From: JBDLSY01 sp041170585
GTDB taxonomy: Bacteria > Pseudomonadota > Gammaproteobacteria > Burkholderiales > Burkholderiaceae_C
Length of the DNA stretch: 64,000 nucleotides
Direction: 5' to 3'
Assembly (NCBI GenBank): GCA_041170585.1
Contig: JBEDNN010000053.1
Location: 1-64,000 of the forward strand
The stretch's first letter is position 1. Every line of letters starts with the position of its first letter. Under the pieces are notes generated by a model that was not told the DNA's origin, searched no databases, and saw nothing but the letters and a program-made list of their open reading frames with translations. A program made the position numbers and the translations under genes. Shown here piece after piece: positions 19,033 to 27,170 of the stretch.

Positions 19033-19517
19033 GTATGGTTTGATAGATCACATGCCATTACCCAAGCATTTTCTCTAGTTTTATTACTAGTTATATAATA
19101 TTGTTTACGCACCCCTATTTGAAAAAATCCTACACGTTGATATAGATGAATAGCAACTCTATTACTTTCTCTTACCTCTAATAACACACGTTTAACGCCT
19201 TCATAAACTAGTTTATTGAATGTAAATTGTAGTAAGCCAGTGCCTATACCTTGCCCTTGTCGTACTGGAGTAACACTTAAATTTAATAATTCCCAATCAG
19301 TAGTACCCACGATGGGCATACCAATAATATAAGCATATACTGTTTTATCAACTAAATGAATACTTTCATTTAATACAGCCATTGACCAATATTGCTCGTG
19401 ATTTAACCCGGTGATAGTTTCAAAAGACCAAGGCGACAGATGGCACGATTGTTCTATTAAAAAAACTTGTTGTTGTTGTAACAAATTTAAATCAGAAAAA
19501 GGCGTTAAGCACCACAC
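18975..19517 (-). CDS. rimI: Ribosomal protein bS18 N-acetyltransferase RimI (GNAT family)
   Basis: GNAT acetyltransferase expected to acetylate the N-terminal alanine of ribosomal protein S18. The acetyl-CoA loop is RQGQGIGTGLLQF around residue 86; LLEVRESNRVAIHLYQRVGFFQIGVRKQYY is the typical C-terminal motif B. Start codon is GTG at 19517, 8 bp after the tsaB stop; the tsaB-rimI pair is a common arrangement in proteobacteria. The protein is longer than usual at 180 residues because of an unconserved tail that overlaps the end of selO. Confidence 0.85.
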   Translation of the reverse strand: MWCLTPFSDLNLLQQQQVFLIEQSCHLSPWSFETITGLNHEQYWSMAVLNESIHLVDKTVYAYIIGMPIVGTTDWELLNLSVTPVRQGQGIGTGLLQFTFNKLVYEGVKRVLLEVRESNRVAIHLYQRVGFFQIGVRKQYYITSNKTRENAWVMACDLSNHTYDEQLTSKSLAQAGGNLA

Positions 19518-19525
19518 AATAGCAA

Positions 19526-20248
19526 CTATTTTATTACGGCTCGTTCTAATGTTGTCAAGGCGACTTGATTGCGTACATATAAAGGTTGTATCTGATTTAA
19601 ATGAGTAGAAAACAAACCTTGCTGGATATATGTTTTTGCCACAACCAAAACACCTATCGCTGACGGATTACCTTGAATTACAATCTTATTGTGTATAGCG
19701 TTATCACGTACAGTATTAATATTAGTTATATTAATAGTATTACCTATTAACATATTTGATTGTTGATATAATTCTAAATGTTCAAAATTATAGGGTATTA
19801 ACATTGGCACAACAATCTGTTGTAAGCAATTATTTATATCATAATAATATTGTGCAGCATAATACTCATTCATTCTGGCATCAATCACTGCCATAACATA
19901 AGCAGGAGTGGGTATAGTATTATGTAGTATCTGCTGATATACCATTGCAGTCAAAGATTCAACTGCAATGACTTGGCAGTTCCACCCCAAGGCTAACCCT
20001 TGGGCTATAGAACAGGCTACTCTAACACTAGTAAATGAACCAGGGCCTATATCTACAGCAATAAAATCATTAGAATTTAAAGCAGTAAGTCCAGCTTGAT
20101 TGAGTAGGTGTTGAATAGCGGGTAATAGTTGCTCTGAATGTTGATTGCTATCTGTTGTTTGCCATTCATAACGGCTATAAGGTGTTTCTAATACAACACT
20201 ACACAAAGATGTACTGGCTGATATTGCTAATATATTAGACGAAGACAT
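19526..20248 (-). CDS. tsaB: tRNA threonylcarbamoyladenosine synthesis protein TsaB
   Basis: Non-catalytic partner of TsaD in the complex that makes t6A at position 37 of ANN-decoding tRNAs. ASKHA-fold motifs are visible: ILAISASTSLCSVVLE at the start and AVDIGPGSFTSVRVACSIAQGLALGW in the middle, plus VMAVIDARMNEYYAAQY. The 240 residues fit the family. It leads the tsaB-rimI pair; upstream lies 540 bp of mobile-element sequence separating it from sucD. Confidence 0.93.
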   Translation of the reverse strand: MSSSNILAISASTSLCSVVLETPYSRYEWQTTDSNQHSEQLLPAIQHLLNQAGLTALNSNDFIAVDIGPGSFTSVRVACSIAQGLALGWNCQVIAVESLTAMVYQQILHNTIPTPAYVMAVIDARMNEYYAAQYYYDINNCLQQIVVPMLIPYNFEHLELYQQSNMLIGNTINITNINTVRDNAIHNKIVIQGNPSAIGVLVVAKTYIQQGLFSTHLNQIQPLYVRNQVALTTLERAVIK

Positions 20249-20358
20249 AATTAATGGCAGTTGGTGAGCAGCAGCTGCTTGAGCAGAACCATCATATTTG
20301 TAATCGTTTCTAGCATTGTGTTCCCTTTTTTACAATTTTTCTACAATATATTAATATT

Positions 20359-20467
20359 GGTATTGCTACTTAAAAATAGTTTTTGTATTTTTTATCTAAA
20401 ATAAGCCTTATTTTTGCTAAGAAAATATTATAAATATACGACTTAACCATATTAAAGTAGCAATGCC
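20359..20467 (-). mobile_element. Miniature element B, copy 1 (subfamily B1)
   Basis: 109 bp with about 13-bp terminal inverted repeats GG(T/C)ATTGCTACTT / AAGTAGCAATGCC. Flanked by exact 8-bp direct repeats TTAATATT (20351-20358 and 20468-20475). Orientation is reversed relative to the copies at 21733 and 52296. The interior shares the TTAGCAAAAATAAGG and TTTTAGATAAAAAA blocks with those copies. Confidence 0.94.
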
Positions 20468-20517
20468 TTAATATTTAATATGTATTTATTTTTAATATAA
20501 TTTGGTATAAATTAATA

Positions 20518-20747
20518 GGTAGTGTTCAAATAGCACTGATGCAAGAAATTTAATAATTAAGAAATAATGGCATTGCTACTTAAAAATAATTATTGTGTTT
20601 TTTATCTTACGCAAGCTTTATTTTGCTAAGAAAATTTTAGAAATATATACTTTAACCATATTAAAGTAGCAATGCCGAAATAATTAGTAAAATCAGTAAG
20701 ACAACACACCGACATAAATATTGTAAAAATTAAAATTTAACATTACC
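20518..20747 (-). mobile_element. Miniature element A, copy 3, interrupted by an element B
   Basis: Element A in reverse orientation, split at 20568 by element B copy 2. Removing the 108-bp B element plus one 8-bp duplication leaves exactly 114 bp, the full A length. Its own outer flanks are direct repeats AATTAATA (20510-20517 and 20748-20755). Both insertions are therefore dated relative to each other: A first, B second. Confidence 0.94.
20569..20676 (-). mobile_element. Miniature element B, copy 2 (subfamily B2), nested in element A
   Basis: 108 bp with perfect 13-bp ends GGCATTGCTACTT and AAGTAGCAATGCC. Flanked by direct repeats GAAATAAT (20561-20568 and 20677-20684), which are a duplicated piece of element A. 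The interior is nearly identical to the copy at 37725 (shared AAAGCTTGCGTAAGATAAAA), not to the other three, defining a second subfamily. Confidence 0.95.
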
Positions 20748-20790
20748 AATTAATAAACTTGATATGTTTATTGAGAGACTAATGTATTTA

Positions 20791-21684
20791 CTACAAAATA
20801 GACTTTAGTAAGCGTCCCATATCTGAAGGGTTTCTAGTAACGGTAAAGCCACATGATTCCATGATAGCTAGTTTAGCGTCAGCCGTATCAGTACCATCAC
20901 TGATTAAAGCACCTGCATGCCCCATACGTTTACCAACAGGCGCAGTAACACCCGCAATAAAACCGACTATTGGTTTTTTCATATATTGCTTACACCACAT
21001 AGCCGCTTCAACCTCATCTGAACCACCAATTTCACCAATCATAATTACTGCATCAGTATCAGGGTCATTATTAAACAACTTCATCACATCAATATGCTTT
21101 AAACCATTAATAGGATCACCACCAATACCAACCGCTGAAGACTGCCCTAAACCTATTTCAGTTAATTGTGCAACGGCTTCATACGTTAAAGTGCCTGAAC
21201 GACTTACTACACCAATACGGCCTTTACGGTGAATATGGCCTGGCATAATACCAATTTTTATTTCATCTGGTGTAATTAAACCAGGGCAATTAGGCCCTAA
21301 CAATAAAGTTTCCTTGCCACCCAACAACACTTTTTCTTTCATTTTATTACGTAATAGCAACATATCTTTAATAGGAATACCTTCAGTAATGCAAATGACT
21401 AAATCCAAATCAGCTGCTACTGCTTCCCATATAGCATCGGCAGCAGCAGCAGGTGGTACATAGACAACACTAATGTTTGCTTGATAAAGTTTAGCTGCTT
21501 CTTTGACTGTTGCATAAACAGGAATGCCTTCAATTTGATTGCCTACTTTATTAGGATTAACACCCGCAACAAAACACTCTTTTCCGTTGGCATAATCTAG
21601 GCACATACGGGTATGAAGCTGACCGACTTTACCCGTAATACCTTGAGTAATTATCCGACTATATTGGTTAATTAAAATACTCAT
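20791..21684 (-). CDS. sucD: Succinyl-CoA synthetase alpha subunit
   Basis: ADP-forming succinate-CoA ligase alpha chain; with SucC it makes ATP (or GTP) from succinyl-CoA in the TCA cycle. Features: N-terminal CoA-binding Rossmann fold (QGITGKVGQLHTRMCLDYA), GPNCPGLITP, and the active-site His in GRMGHAGALISDG near the C-terminus. 297 residues, normal. Unusually, it does not directly follow sucC: an OmpA-domain gene and an element B copy lie between, so coordinated expression relies on read-through or a separate promoter. Confidence 0.96.
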   Translation of the reverse strand: MSILINQYSRIITQGITGKVGQLHTRMCLDYANGKECFVAGVNPNKVGNQIEGIPVYATVKEAAKLYQANISVVYVPPAAAADAIWEAVAADLDLVICITEGIPIKDMLLLRNKMKEKVLLGGKETLLLGPNCPGLITPDEIKIGIMPGHIHRKGRIGVVSRSGTLTYEAVAQLTEIGLGQSSAVGIGGDPINGLKHIDVMKLFNNDPDTDAVIMIGEIGGSDEVEAAMWCKQYMKKPIVGFIAGVTAPVGKRMGHAGALISDGTDTADAKLAIMESCGFTVTRNPSDMGRLLKSIL

Positions 21685-21732
21685 AAAATTATGCCTTAGA
21701 ATTTATCAATAACTATAAAAATATAAAAATAT

Positions 21733-21854
21733 GGCATTGCTACTTTAATATGGTTAATTCGTATATTTATAATATTTTCTTAGCAAAAATAAGGCTTATT
21801 TTAGATAAAAAATACAAAAACTATTTTTAAAAACTATTTTTAAGTAGCAATACC
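21733..21854 (+). mobile_element. Miniature element B, copy 3 (subfamily B1)
   Basis: 122 bp, starting GGCATTGCTACTT and ending AAGTAGCAATACC, flanked by direct repeats AAAAATAT (21725-21732 and 21855-21862). It is 13 bp longer than its relatives because AAAAACTATTTTT near the right end is tandemly duplicated. It sits between the OmpA-domain gene and sucD. Confidence 0.94.
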
Positions 21855-21905
21855 AAAAATATAAAGATGTATAAGTTAATAAATATTAAAAATTAACGGT
21901 GAATA

Positions 21906-22883
21906 TTAACGAATATTAAACTCGACTCTACGATTTTTAAAACGACCTTCTTCAGTAGTATTATCAGCAATTGGCTTAGTGCTACCGTAACCTTTGGAAG
22001 CTAATCGTTGTCTTAAAACACCTGCTTTAACTAAAACATTTACCACACTATCAGCACGTCTTTGAGACAATCCTAGATGACGTTCAGCATGACCAGCACT
22101 GTCTGTATGACCTGCAACCTCAATATTTAAACTTGGACATTGAATTAAGGTTTTAGCCATAATATTAAGAGATTTAATTGAAGATGCAGTCAATGTTGAA
22201 CTGGCGGTTAAAAACTGTACGTCTGTTGATAAGGAATTAGCATTACAGGCCGTAGAATCAACCGTGGTATTTTCTTTTTGAACAGGCAATAAAATTGCCG
22301 ATTTAGCATTTGTAATGGCATTTGTTACAACAGGCACTGACGGCGTTACTGCTTTGGAAATTGACGCGGATTCAGGTGTTTTTAAGCTATTATTGGGTAG
22401 CATAGTATTAGTACTAGTCATCTTAGTAGCAATATCTATATCTTTAGATACTACTGCACTTGGAATAGGTGACGGGTTACCATTCGGTGCAGGTGGCATC
22501 ACTAAAGGAACAGATTTGCCTTGAATAGCAGTAGGTATATTGCTCAAGCCAATAGATTTTGTAATGTCGGAAGTACCGTTAAAGACAAATACACGCAGCA
22601 ATATAAGAGCGGCTACCACAGACAAAATAGACCATAACCACCACGGAATCATACTTATTTTTGAAGATTGTTTGCTATTAACATCAATAAAATAATTTGA
22701 TTTTGTTACTACAGGTACTTCAAATGAATCATCATTATTAAACTGCTCTTCTTCTAAAAAATCCCTATTTTCAGGCTTATCAAGTGAATTTTCCTTATTT
22801 TTATTATTTATAAGTGAATCTTCAATTTTATTAGTAGATGTATGAGTGTTAGTATGGGTATTATGGGTATTATTATTTAACAT
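21906..22883 (-). CDS. OmpA-family peptidoglycan-binding membrane protein
   Basis: 325 residues: an Asn/Thr/His-rich cytoplasmic N-terminus (1-75), one transmembrane helix (WWLWSILSVVAALILLRVFVF, about 80-100), a Pro/Ser/Thr-rich periplasmic linker, and a C-terminal OmpA-like domain (about 215-325) with NIEVAGHTDSAG and LSQRRADSVV, then KGYGSTKPIADN and GRFKNRRVEF. The domain binds peptidoglycan noncovalently. With an N-terminal helix and no beta barrel, it resembles inner-membrane anchored envelope linkers rather than OmpA itself. It lies between sucC and sucD, an odd position. Confidence 0.85.
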   Translation of the reverse strand: MLNNNTHNTHTNTHTSTNKIEDSLINNKNKENSLDKPENRDFLEEEQFNNDDSFEVPVVTKSNYFIDVNSKQSSKISMIPWWLWSILSVVAALILLRVFVFNGTSDITKSIGLSNIPTAIQGKSVPLVMPPAPNGNPSPIPSAVVSKDIDIATKMTSTNTMLPNNSLKTPESASISKAVTPSVPVVTNAITNAKSAILLPVQKENTTVDSTACNANSLSTDVQFLTASSTLTASSIKSLNIMAKTLIQCPSLNIEVAGHTDSAGHAERHLGLSQRRADSVVNVLVKAGVLRQRLASKGYGSTKPIADNTTEEGRFKNRRVEFNIR

Positions 22884-22978
22884 AGTAAATATAAATATAA
22901 TGAGTTGATTAAAAAATTAAGTAAATACAACATTGTATGTTTATTTACAATATAAATATGAAAAAAATAAGCAATTTA

Positions 22979-24166
22979 CTATTTATTTTTATACTGTATA
23001 TAAACCATATTAACTGCTTCAATAATTTTATTAGCAGCTTCTAACATAGTATCTGCAATAATAATGGGCAACCCACTATCTGCTAACATTTTTTTCCCTA
23101 AAGATTCATTAGTTCCTTTCATACGAACCACTAACGGCACATTTAAATGAACAGCTTTACAAGCTTGAATGACTCCAGCAGCAATGGTATCACACTTCAT
23201 AATGCCACCAAAAATATTCACTAATATGCCTTTAACATCAGTATTTTTCAACATAATTTTAAAAGCTTCAGTTACTTTTTCTGGTGTTGCACCACCACCA
23301 ACATCTAAAAAGTTAGCAGGTCTACCCCCTTGAAGTTTAATCATATCCATAGTTGCCATAGCTAAACCAGCACCATTTACTAAACAACCAATATCTCCGT
23401 CTAATTTAATATAACTTAAATCTGACTGTTTAGCCTCTATTTCTAACGGCTCTTCTTCGTCAAAATCACGATAAATCATTAATTCAGGGTGACGAAATAA
23501 AGCATTGTCATCAAATGTGAATTTTGCATCTAATGCCATCAAGTTTCCAGAACTGTCTAGGTTAAGTGGGTTAATTTCTAACAAAGACGCATCGGTATTC
23601 ATATAGCAAGCATATAATTTTTGAAAAACATCGATGGCTTTTGTTTTTGAATGTTCAGGAATACCAATGAAAGTCGCTAAAGAATTTGCTTGTTCGCTAC
23701 TTAGACCATTCAAAGGGTTAATCAATAATTTGGTTATTTTATCAGGCTGTGTATGTGCTACTTCTTCAATATTCATACCACCTTCACCAGATGCAATAAA
23801 AGCAACTAACTGTGTTGTTCTATCTGTCAATAAAGAAATATAATATTCCTGTTGAATATCGGCAGCAGCCTCAATATAAATACGACGAACTGTTTGACCT
23901 TCAGCACCAGTTTGCAGTGTTTTAAGTTGCATACCTAATATTTGTTGTGCAAAAGAAGCAACCTCACTTAAATTATTTGCAACTTTTACTCCCCCACCCT
24001 TTCCACGTCCACCGGCATGTATTTGTGCTTTTACTAACCATAATAAACCACCTATTTTTTGCGCAGCAGCCACTGCTTCATCTACGGTAAACGCTACATA
24101 CCCTTGTGGGACAGGTACACCAAATTGCTGTAGCAGGGCTTTACCTTGATATTCATGAACTTTCAT
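22979..24166 (-). CDS. sucC: Succinyl-CoA synthetase beta subunit
   Basis: Beta chain of succinate-CoA ligase, carrying the ATP-grasp nucleotide site. Motifs: MKVHEYQGKALLQQFGVPVP at the N-terminus, KAQIHAGGRGKGGGVKVA (nucleotide binding), LEINPLNLDSSGNLMALDAK (metal), GLAMATMDMIKLQGGRPANFLDVGGGA and NIFGGIMKCD. 395 residues, close to the usual 388. The start codon lies only 14 bp from element A copy 4, so the promoter is inside or beyond that element. Confidence 0.97.
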   Translation of the reverse strand: MKVHEYQGKALLQQFGVPVPQGYVAFTVDEAVAAAQKIGGLLWLVKAQIHAGGRGKGGGVKVANNLSEVASFAQQILGMQLKTLQTGAEGQTVRRIYIEAAADIQQEYYISLLTDRTTQLVAFIASGEGGMNIEEVAHTQPDKITKLLINPLNGLSSEQANSLATFIGIPEHSKTKAIDVFQKLYACYMNTDASLLEINPLNLDSSGNLMALDAKFTFDDNALFRHPELMIYRDFDEEEPLEIEAKQSDLSYIKLDGDIGCLVNGAGLAMATMDMIKLQGGRPANFLDVGGGATPEKVTEAFKIMLKNTDVKGILVNIFGGIMKCDTIAAGVIQACKAVHLNVPLVVRMKGTNESLGKKMLADSGLPIIIADTMLEAANKIIEAVNMVYIQYKNK

Positions 24167-24180
24167 TTAGATACCTTATT

Positions 24181-24294
24181 AGTAATGTTAAATTATAACT
24201 TTTACAATATTTATGTTGGTGTGTTGTCTTACTTATTTTATTAATTACTTCTTAATTATTAAATTTCTTATATCAGTGCTATTTGAATATTGCC
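24181..24294 (+). mobile_element. Miniature element A, copy 4, diverged
   Basis: 114 bp aligned end to end with copy 1 but with many substitutions, including both termini (AGTAATGTTAAA and TTGAATATTGCC). Flanks share only a partial CTTATT-like repeat, so no clean target duplication. It looks like an old copy and lies directly upstream of sucC. Confidence 0.82.
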
Positions 24295-24413
24295 TTATTT
24301 TTTAAAAATCTAAAATCTAAAGTTAAAAATCTATAAAGTTAAAAAACCTAAAATTTATAAAATCTGATTAAACAAATATTTTTTCTTAAAGTCAATACAC
24401 TTATTAGTTAATA
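24295..24413. other. Gap between element A copy 4 and lpxB
   Basis: About 120 bp of AT-rich sequence with repeated TAAAATCTAAA/TTAAAAATCTA blocks at 24301-24365. I see no gene or clear terminator, though lpxB transcription must end here or read into sucC. Confidence 0.4.
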
Positions 24414-25604
24414 TTAATTTATACACTGCCTAATAACTGCACGCGCTGCTAAAGATTGGGTATTACAATACAAGCGTTGATGTAAGATACTAAATTTTTC
24501 ACGCATCAACACCATACGTTGTGTATCTTGTAATAAACTCCATATAGCCTCTGCTAACGCAGCGGGTGTCGCTGCATTTTGTAGTAGTTCTGGGACAATA
24601 CTTTCTTGATACAAAATATTGGGTAACCCCACCCACGGTAAGTAATTTTTACGGCGCATAATCAACCAAGAAGTATGGGGCATGTTATAACAAATAACCA
24701 TAGGCAGTCGGTACAAAGCAGCCTCTAAAGTCGCTGTACCACTTGCAATAAGGCCTACATCAGCAGCAGATAATATTAATTCAGCTTGCCCACGCAACAG
24801 TGTTAAAGGTAAATCAGGGTATTTAGCGAGGTATTTTTGAGCTTCCAGCATTAAACTATCGCTGACAATGGGGACTACAAAATGCAGATGAATATTTTTT
24901 TTTAACAATAATGTTGCCGCTGCCAATTGCTTAGGAAAAATATAATTTAACTCTGTTTCACGGCTACCTGGCAGCATTGCAACCAAAGTAATAATAGAAG
25001 GTATTAATTTAGTCTGGTTGATGTCTAGCAATAAATCACATAAATTTTGCTTTGCTTTCACTCGGTTAATCGTTAAAGGAATCGCTTGTGCCATAGGGTG
25101 ACCTACATATTGTGCCCGCATTCCGACAGCATGATACAAAGATACCTCATGTGGAAACACGCACAACATAGTATCTATTGCAGATTTAATATTTATTAAT
25201 CGCTCACGTCGCCATGCCCAAATACTGGGTGAAATAAAATGAATAGTCGGTATACCCATTAACTTTAACTTAGCGGCTAATGTTAAGTTAAAATCAGGTG
25301 CATCAACGGTAATACAAACTCTTGGTCGACGTTGTGCCGCTTGAGCCATCAGAGTGCGACGCATCAACCATAAACGCGGCAATGCTGGCAATACCTCCGC
25401 ATAACCACGCACAGCTAAATTGTCTATATTTTCTACACATTCCATTCCTAGTGCGGATAACCTTTGCCCACCAATCCCCCAAACAGGCCAATTACACCCT
25501 TCTTGTCGCAAACCTTTTAATAAATAAGAAGCCAGTATATCACCCGAGCTTTCACCAGTTACAATTAAAATATTATCACAGTAAATTGAGTTGTTTATGA
25601 ACAT
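24414..25604 (-). CDS. lpxB: Lipid-A-disaccharide synthase
   Basis: Joins UDP-2,3-diacylglucosamine and lipid X to form the lipid A disaccharide at the inner membrane surface. GT-B fold protein of 396 residues with the family's N-terminal VTGESSGDILASYLLKGL, ISPSIWAWRRERLINIK, MLCVFPHE, YVGHPMAQ, MLPGSRETELNYIFP and SGTATLEAAL. It is the last gene of the lpxD-fabZ-lpxA-lpxB set but is separated from lpxA by 212 bp that include an 8-bp tandem array. Confidence 0.96.
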   Translation of the reverse strand: MFINNSIYCDNILIVTGESSGDILASYLLKGLRQEGCNWPVWGIGGQRLSALGMECVENIDNLAVRGYAEVLPALPRLWLMRRTLMAQAAQRRPRVCITVDAPDFNLTLAAKLKLMGIPTIHFISPSIWAWRRERLINIKSAIDTMLCVFPHEVSLYHAVGMRAQYVGHPMAQAIPLTINRVKAKQNLCDLLLDINQTKLIPSIITLVAMLPGSRETELNYIFPKQLAAATLLLKKNIHLHFVVPIVSDSLMLEAQKYLAKYPDLPLTLLRGQAELILSAADVGLIASGTATLEAALYRLPMVICYNMPHTSWLIMRRKNYLPWVGLPNILYQESIVPELLQNAATPAALAEAIWSLLQDTQRMVLMREKFSILHQRLYCNTQSLAARAVIRQCIN

Positions 25605-25644
25605 TTTATATGTATTTAATATATATTTATATATTTTATACCTA

Positions 25645-25732
25645 ATACTTAAATACTTAAATACTTAAATACTTAAATACTTAAATACTTAGATACTTAA
25701 ATACTTAAATACTTAGATACTTAAATACTTAA
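25645..25732. repeat. 8-bp tandem array, eleven units of ATACTTA(A/G)
   Basis: Eleven head-to-tail copies of ATACTTAA, two of them ending in G, covering 88 bp in the lpxA-lpxB gap. Length change by slippage would alter the spacer upstream of lpxB without touching coding sequence. A related array, with the same unit and its ATACCTAA variant, lies at 35304-35359. Confidence 0.93.
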
Positions 25733-25816
25733 TTAATACTTCTTAATACTTATTAATTGTTTGATACTTATTATTTGATACTTAATTTTAAAAAATAAAT
25801 ATTTTATAAGTACCGT

Positions 25817-26602
25817 TTAACGAACAAAACCACGTCCACTCTGTGCAATAAAATCCGAAAAAACAGCTATTTTTTCACGACTAGTACCGCAGTCATTCAG
25901 TATTTTAGCAATAGCCAATTGAGCTACGTCTAGTTTTAAATTATCACGATACAATAAACGATAGGCACGTTTAATCCATAGCAAATCCTCTGATGTAAAT
26001 CCACGACGCTTTAGTCCTTCAGTATTTAAGCCATGCGGTTTTGCTGGATAACCCTGAACCATCACATAAGGCGGTACATCTTGTAATAATACCGTGCCAG
26101 CACCTGTCATAGCATGCGCACCAACACGGCAAAACTGATGAACTGCGGTCATACCACCTAAAATAACCCAATCTCCAATTTGGACGTGCCCTGCTAATTG
26201 AGTTGCATTTGCAATAATTGTATGGCTACCAATAATACAATCATGTGCGATATGCACATATGCCATAACCCAATTATTTGAACCAATTGTAGTAAGCCCT
26301 AAGTCTTGCACAGTGCCTGTATTGATTGTAACGCATTCACGAAAAGTATTATGATCGCCAATTAATAAACCCGTTGGTTCACCAGTATATTTTTTATCTT
26401 GCGGTGTACCGCCAATAACTGCATAAGCATGAATAGTATTATATTTTCCAATAGTCGTGTACCCTTCAATGACAGCACCTACACCAATGGTACAACCTGC
26501 ATCAATTTTCACATTTGCAGCAATAACTGCATTGGCTTTTACAACCACTGAACTATCAAGCTCTGCTAAAGGGTCAATACTAGCACTCGGGTGAATATTC
26601 AT
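25817..26602 (-). CDS. lpxA: UDP-N-acetylglucosamine O-acyltransferase
   Basis: First enzyme of lipid A synthesis; moves a 3-hydroxyacyl chain from ACP to UDP-GlcNAc. Left-handed beta-helix with hexapeptide repeats (IHPSASIDPLAELDSSVVV, CTIGVGAVIEGYTTIG), the IGGTPQDKKYTGE segment, active-site His in AYVHIAHDCIIG, and a helical C-terminus. The frame extends to a TTG; the ATG at 26602 gives the canonical start MNIHPSASID and 261 residues, so I use it. Confidence 0.96.
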   Translation of the reverse strand: MNIHPSASIDPLAELDSSVVVKANAVIAANVKIDAGCTIGVGAVIEGYTTIGKYNTIHAYAVIGGTPQDKKYTGEPTGLLIGDHNTFRECVTINTGTVQDLGLTTIGSNNWVMAYVHIAHDCIIGSHTIIANATQLAGHVQIGDWVILGGMTAVHQFCRVGAHAMTGAGTVLLQDVPPYVMVQGYPAKPHGLNTEGLKRRGFTSEDLLWIKRAYRLLYRDNLKLDVAQLAIAKILNDCGTSREKIAVFSDFIAQSGRGFVR

Positions 26603-26651
26603 AAACGTATTACTCAATTACTCAATAATATACTTGTCTTTAAGCAATCAC

Positions 26652-27128
26652 TTATGCACGATACGTACACATTAACTCGGCCTCACAAGCAACTTCACCA
26701 TCAACTTTAGCTTGTGCTGAAAATTTCCAGATACCACCTTTATTTCGTATGGGCTTGACACATAGCTTTAACTGGTCACCAGGAATAACTTGTCGCTTAA
26801 ACCGTGCAGCATCAACACCCACAAACAAAACTAAAGCACTGGCACTACTTTGAATATTTAAAGTTGCAAAACCAAGCAAAGCTGCTGCTTGTGCTAATGC
26901 CTCTAAAATTAATACACCAGGCATTACAGGATGCTGCGGAAAATGACCTTGAAAAAATGGTTCATTGATGGTTACATTTTTTAAAGCAACAATACTGTCT
27001 CCTGGAATTAAACTTTCTACACGATCAACTAAAAACATAGGATAGCGATGTGGAAGTTTTTTTAAAATCTCATGGATATTAAAACCATTAATTTGATCAC
27101 TGTCTATTTTTGCAATATTTTCAGTCAT
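26652..27128 (-). CDS. fabZ: 3-hydroxyacyl-[ACP] dehydratase FabZ
   Basis: Dehydrates beta-hydroxyacyl-ACP in fatty-acid elongation. Hot-dog fold with LPHRYPMFLVDRV at the N-terminus and FFQGHFPQHPVMPGVLILEALAQ, containing the catalytic His and Glu. 158 residues, typical. It sits in its standard place between lpxD and lpxA, where it competes with LpxA/LpxD for hydroxyacyl-ACP. Confidence 0.97.
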   Translation of the reverse strand: MTENIAKIDSDQINGFNIHEILKKLPHRYPMFLVDRVESLIPGDSIVALKNVTINEPFFQGHFPQHPVMPGVLILEALAQAAALLGFATLNIQSSASALVLFVGVDAARFKRQVIPGDQLKLCVKPIRNKGGIWKFSAQAKVDGEVACEAELMCTYRA

Positions 27129-27170
27129 ATCAGTTCCTAGGTTTATAGTATAGAAATGCAGTTATTACAG

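Larger units (their letters stand above)
20249..20790. other. Mobile-element-filled gap between sucD and tsaB
   Basis: 542 bp without a gene. It contains one element B copy (20359-20467) and an element A copy (20518-20747) that is itself split by a second B copy (20569-20676). The remaining about 110 bp next to tsaB presumably hold its leader. No ORF of note. The whole gap looks like an insertion hot spot. Confidence 0.85.

Noticed and set aside
20861..21232. 123-residue frame antisense to sucD
   Set aside because: Opposite-strand shadow of a highly conserved gene with no ribosome site or family.
24181..24294. Clean target duplication for element A copy 4
   Set aside because: Flanks share only a partial CTTATT match, so I list the copy as diverged without a duplication.
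25645..25732. Regular repeat array that might be a CRISPR
   Set aside because: Units are 8 bp with no spacers; a simple tandem repeat, and no cas gene is near.
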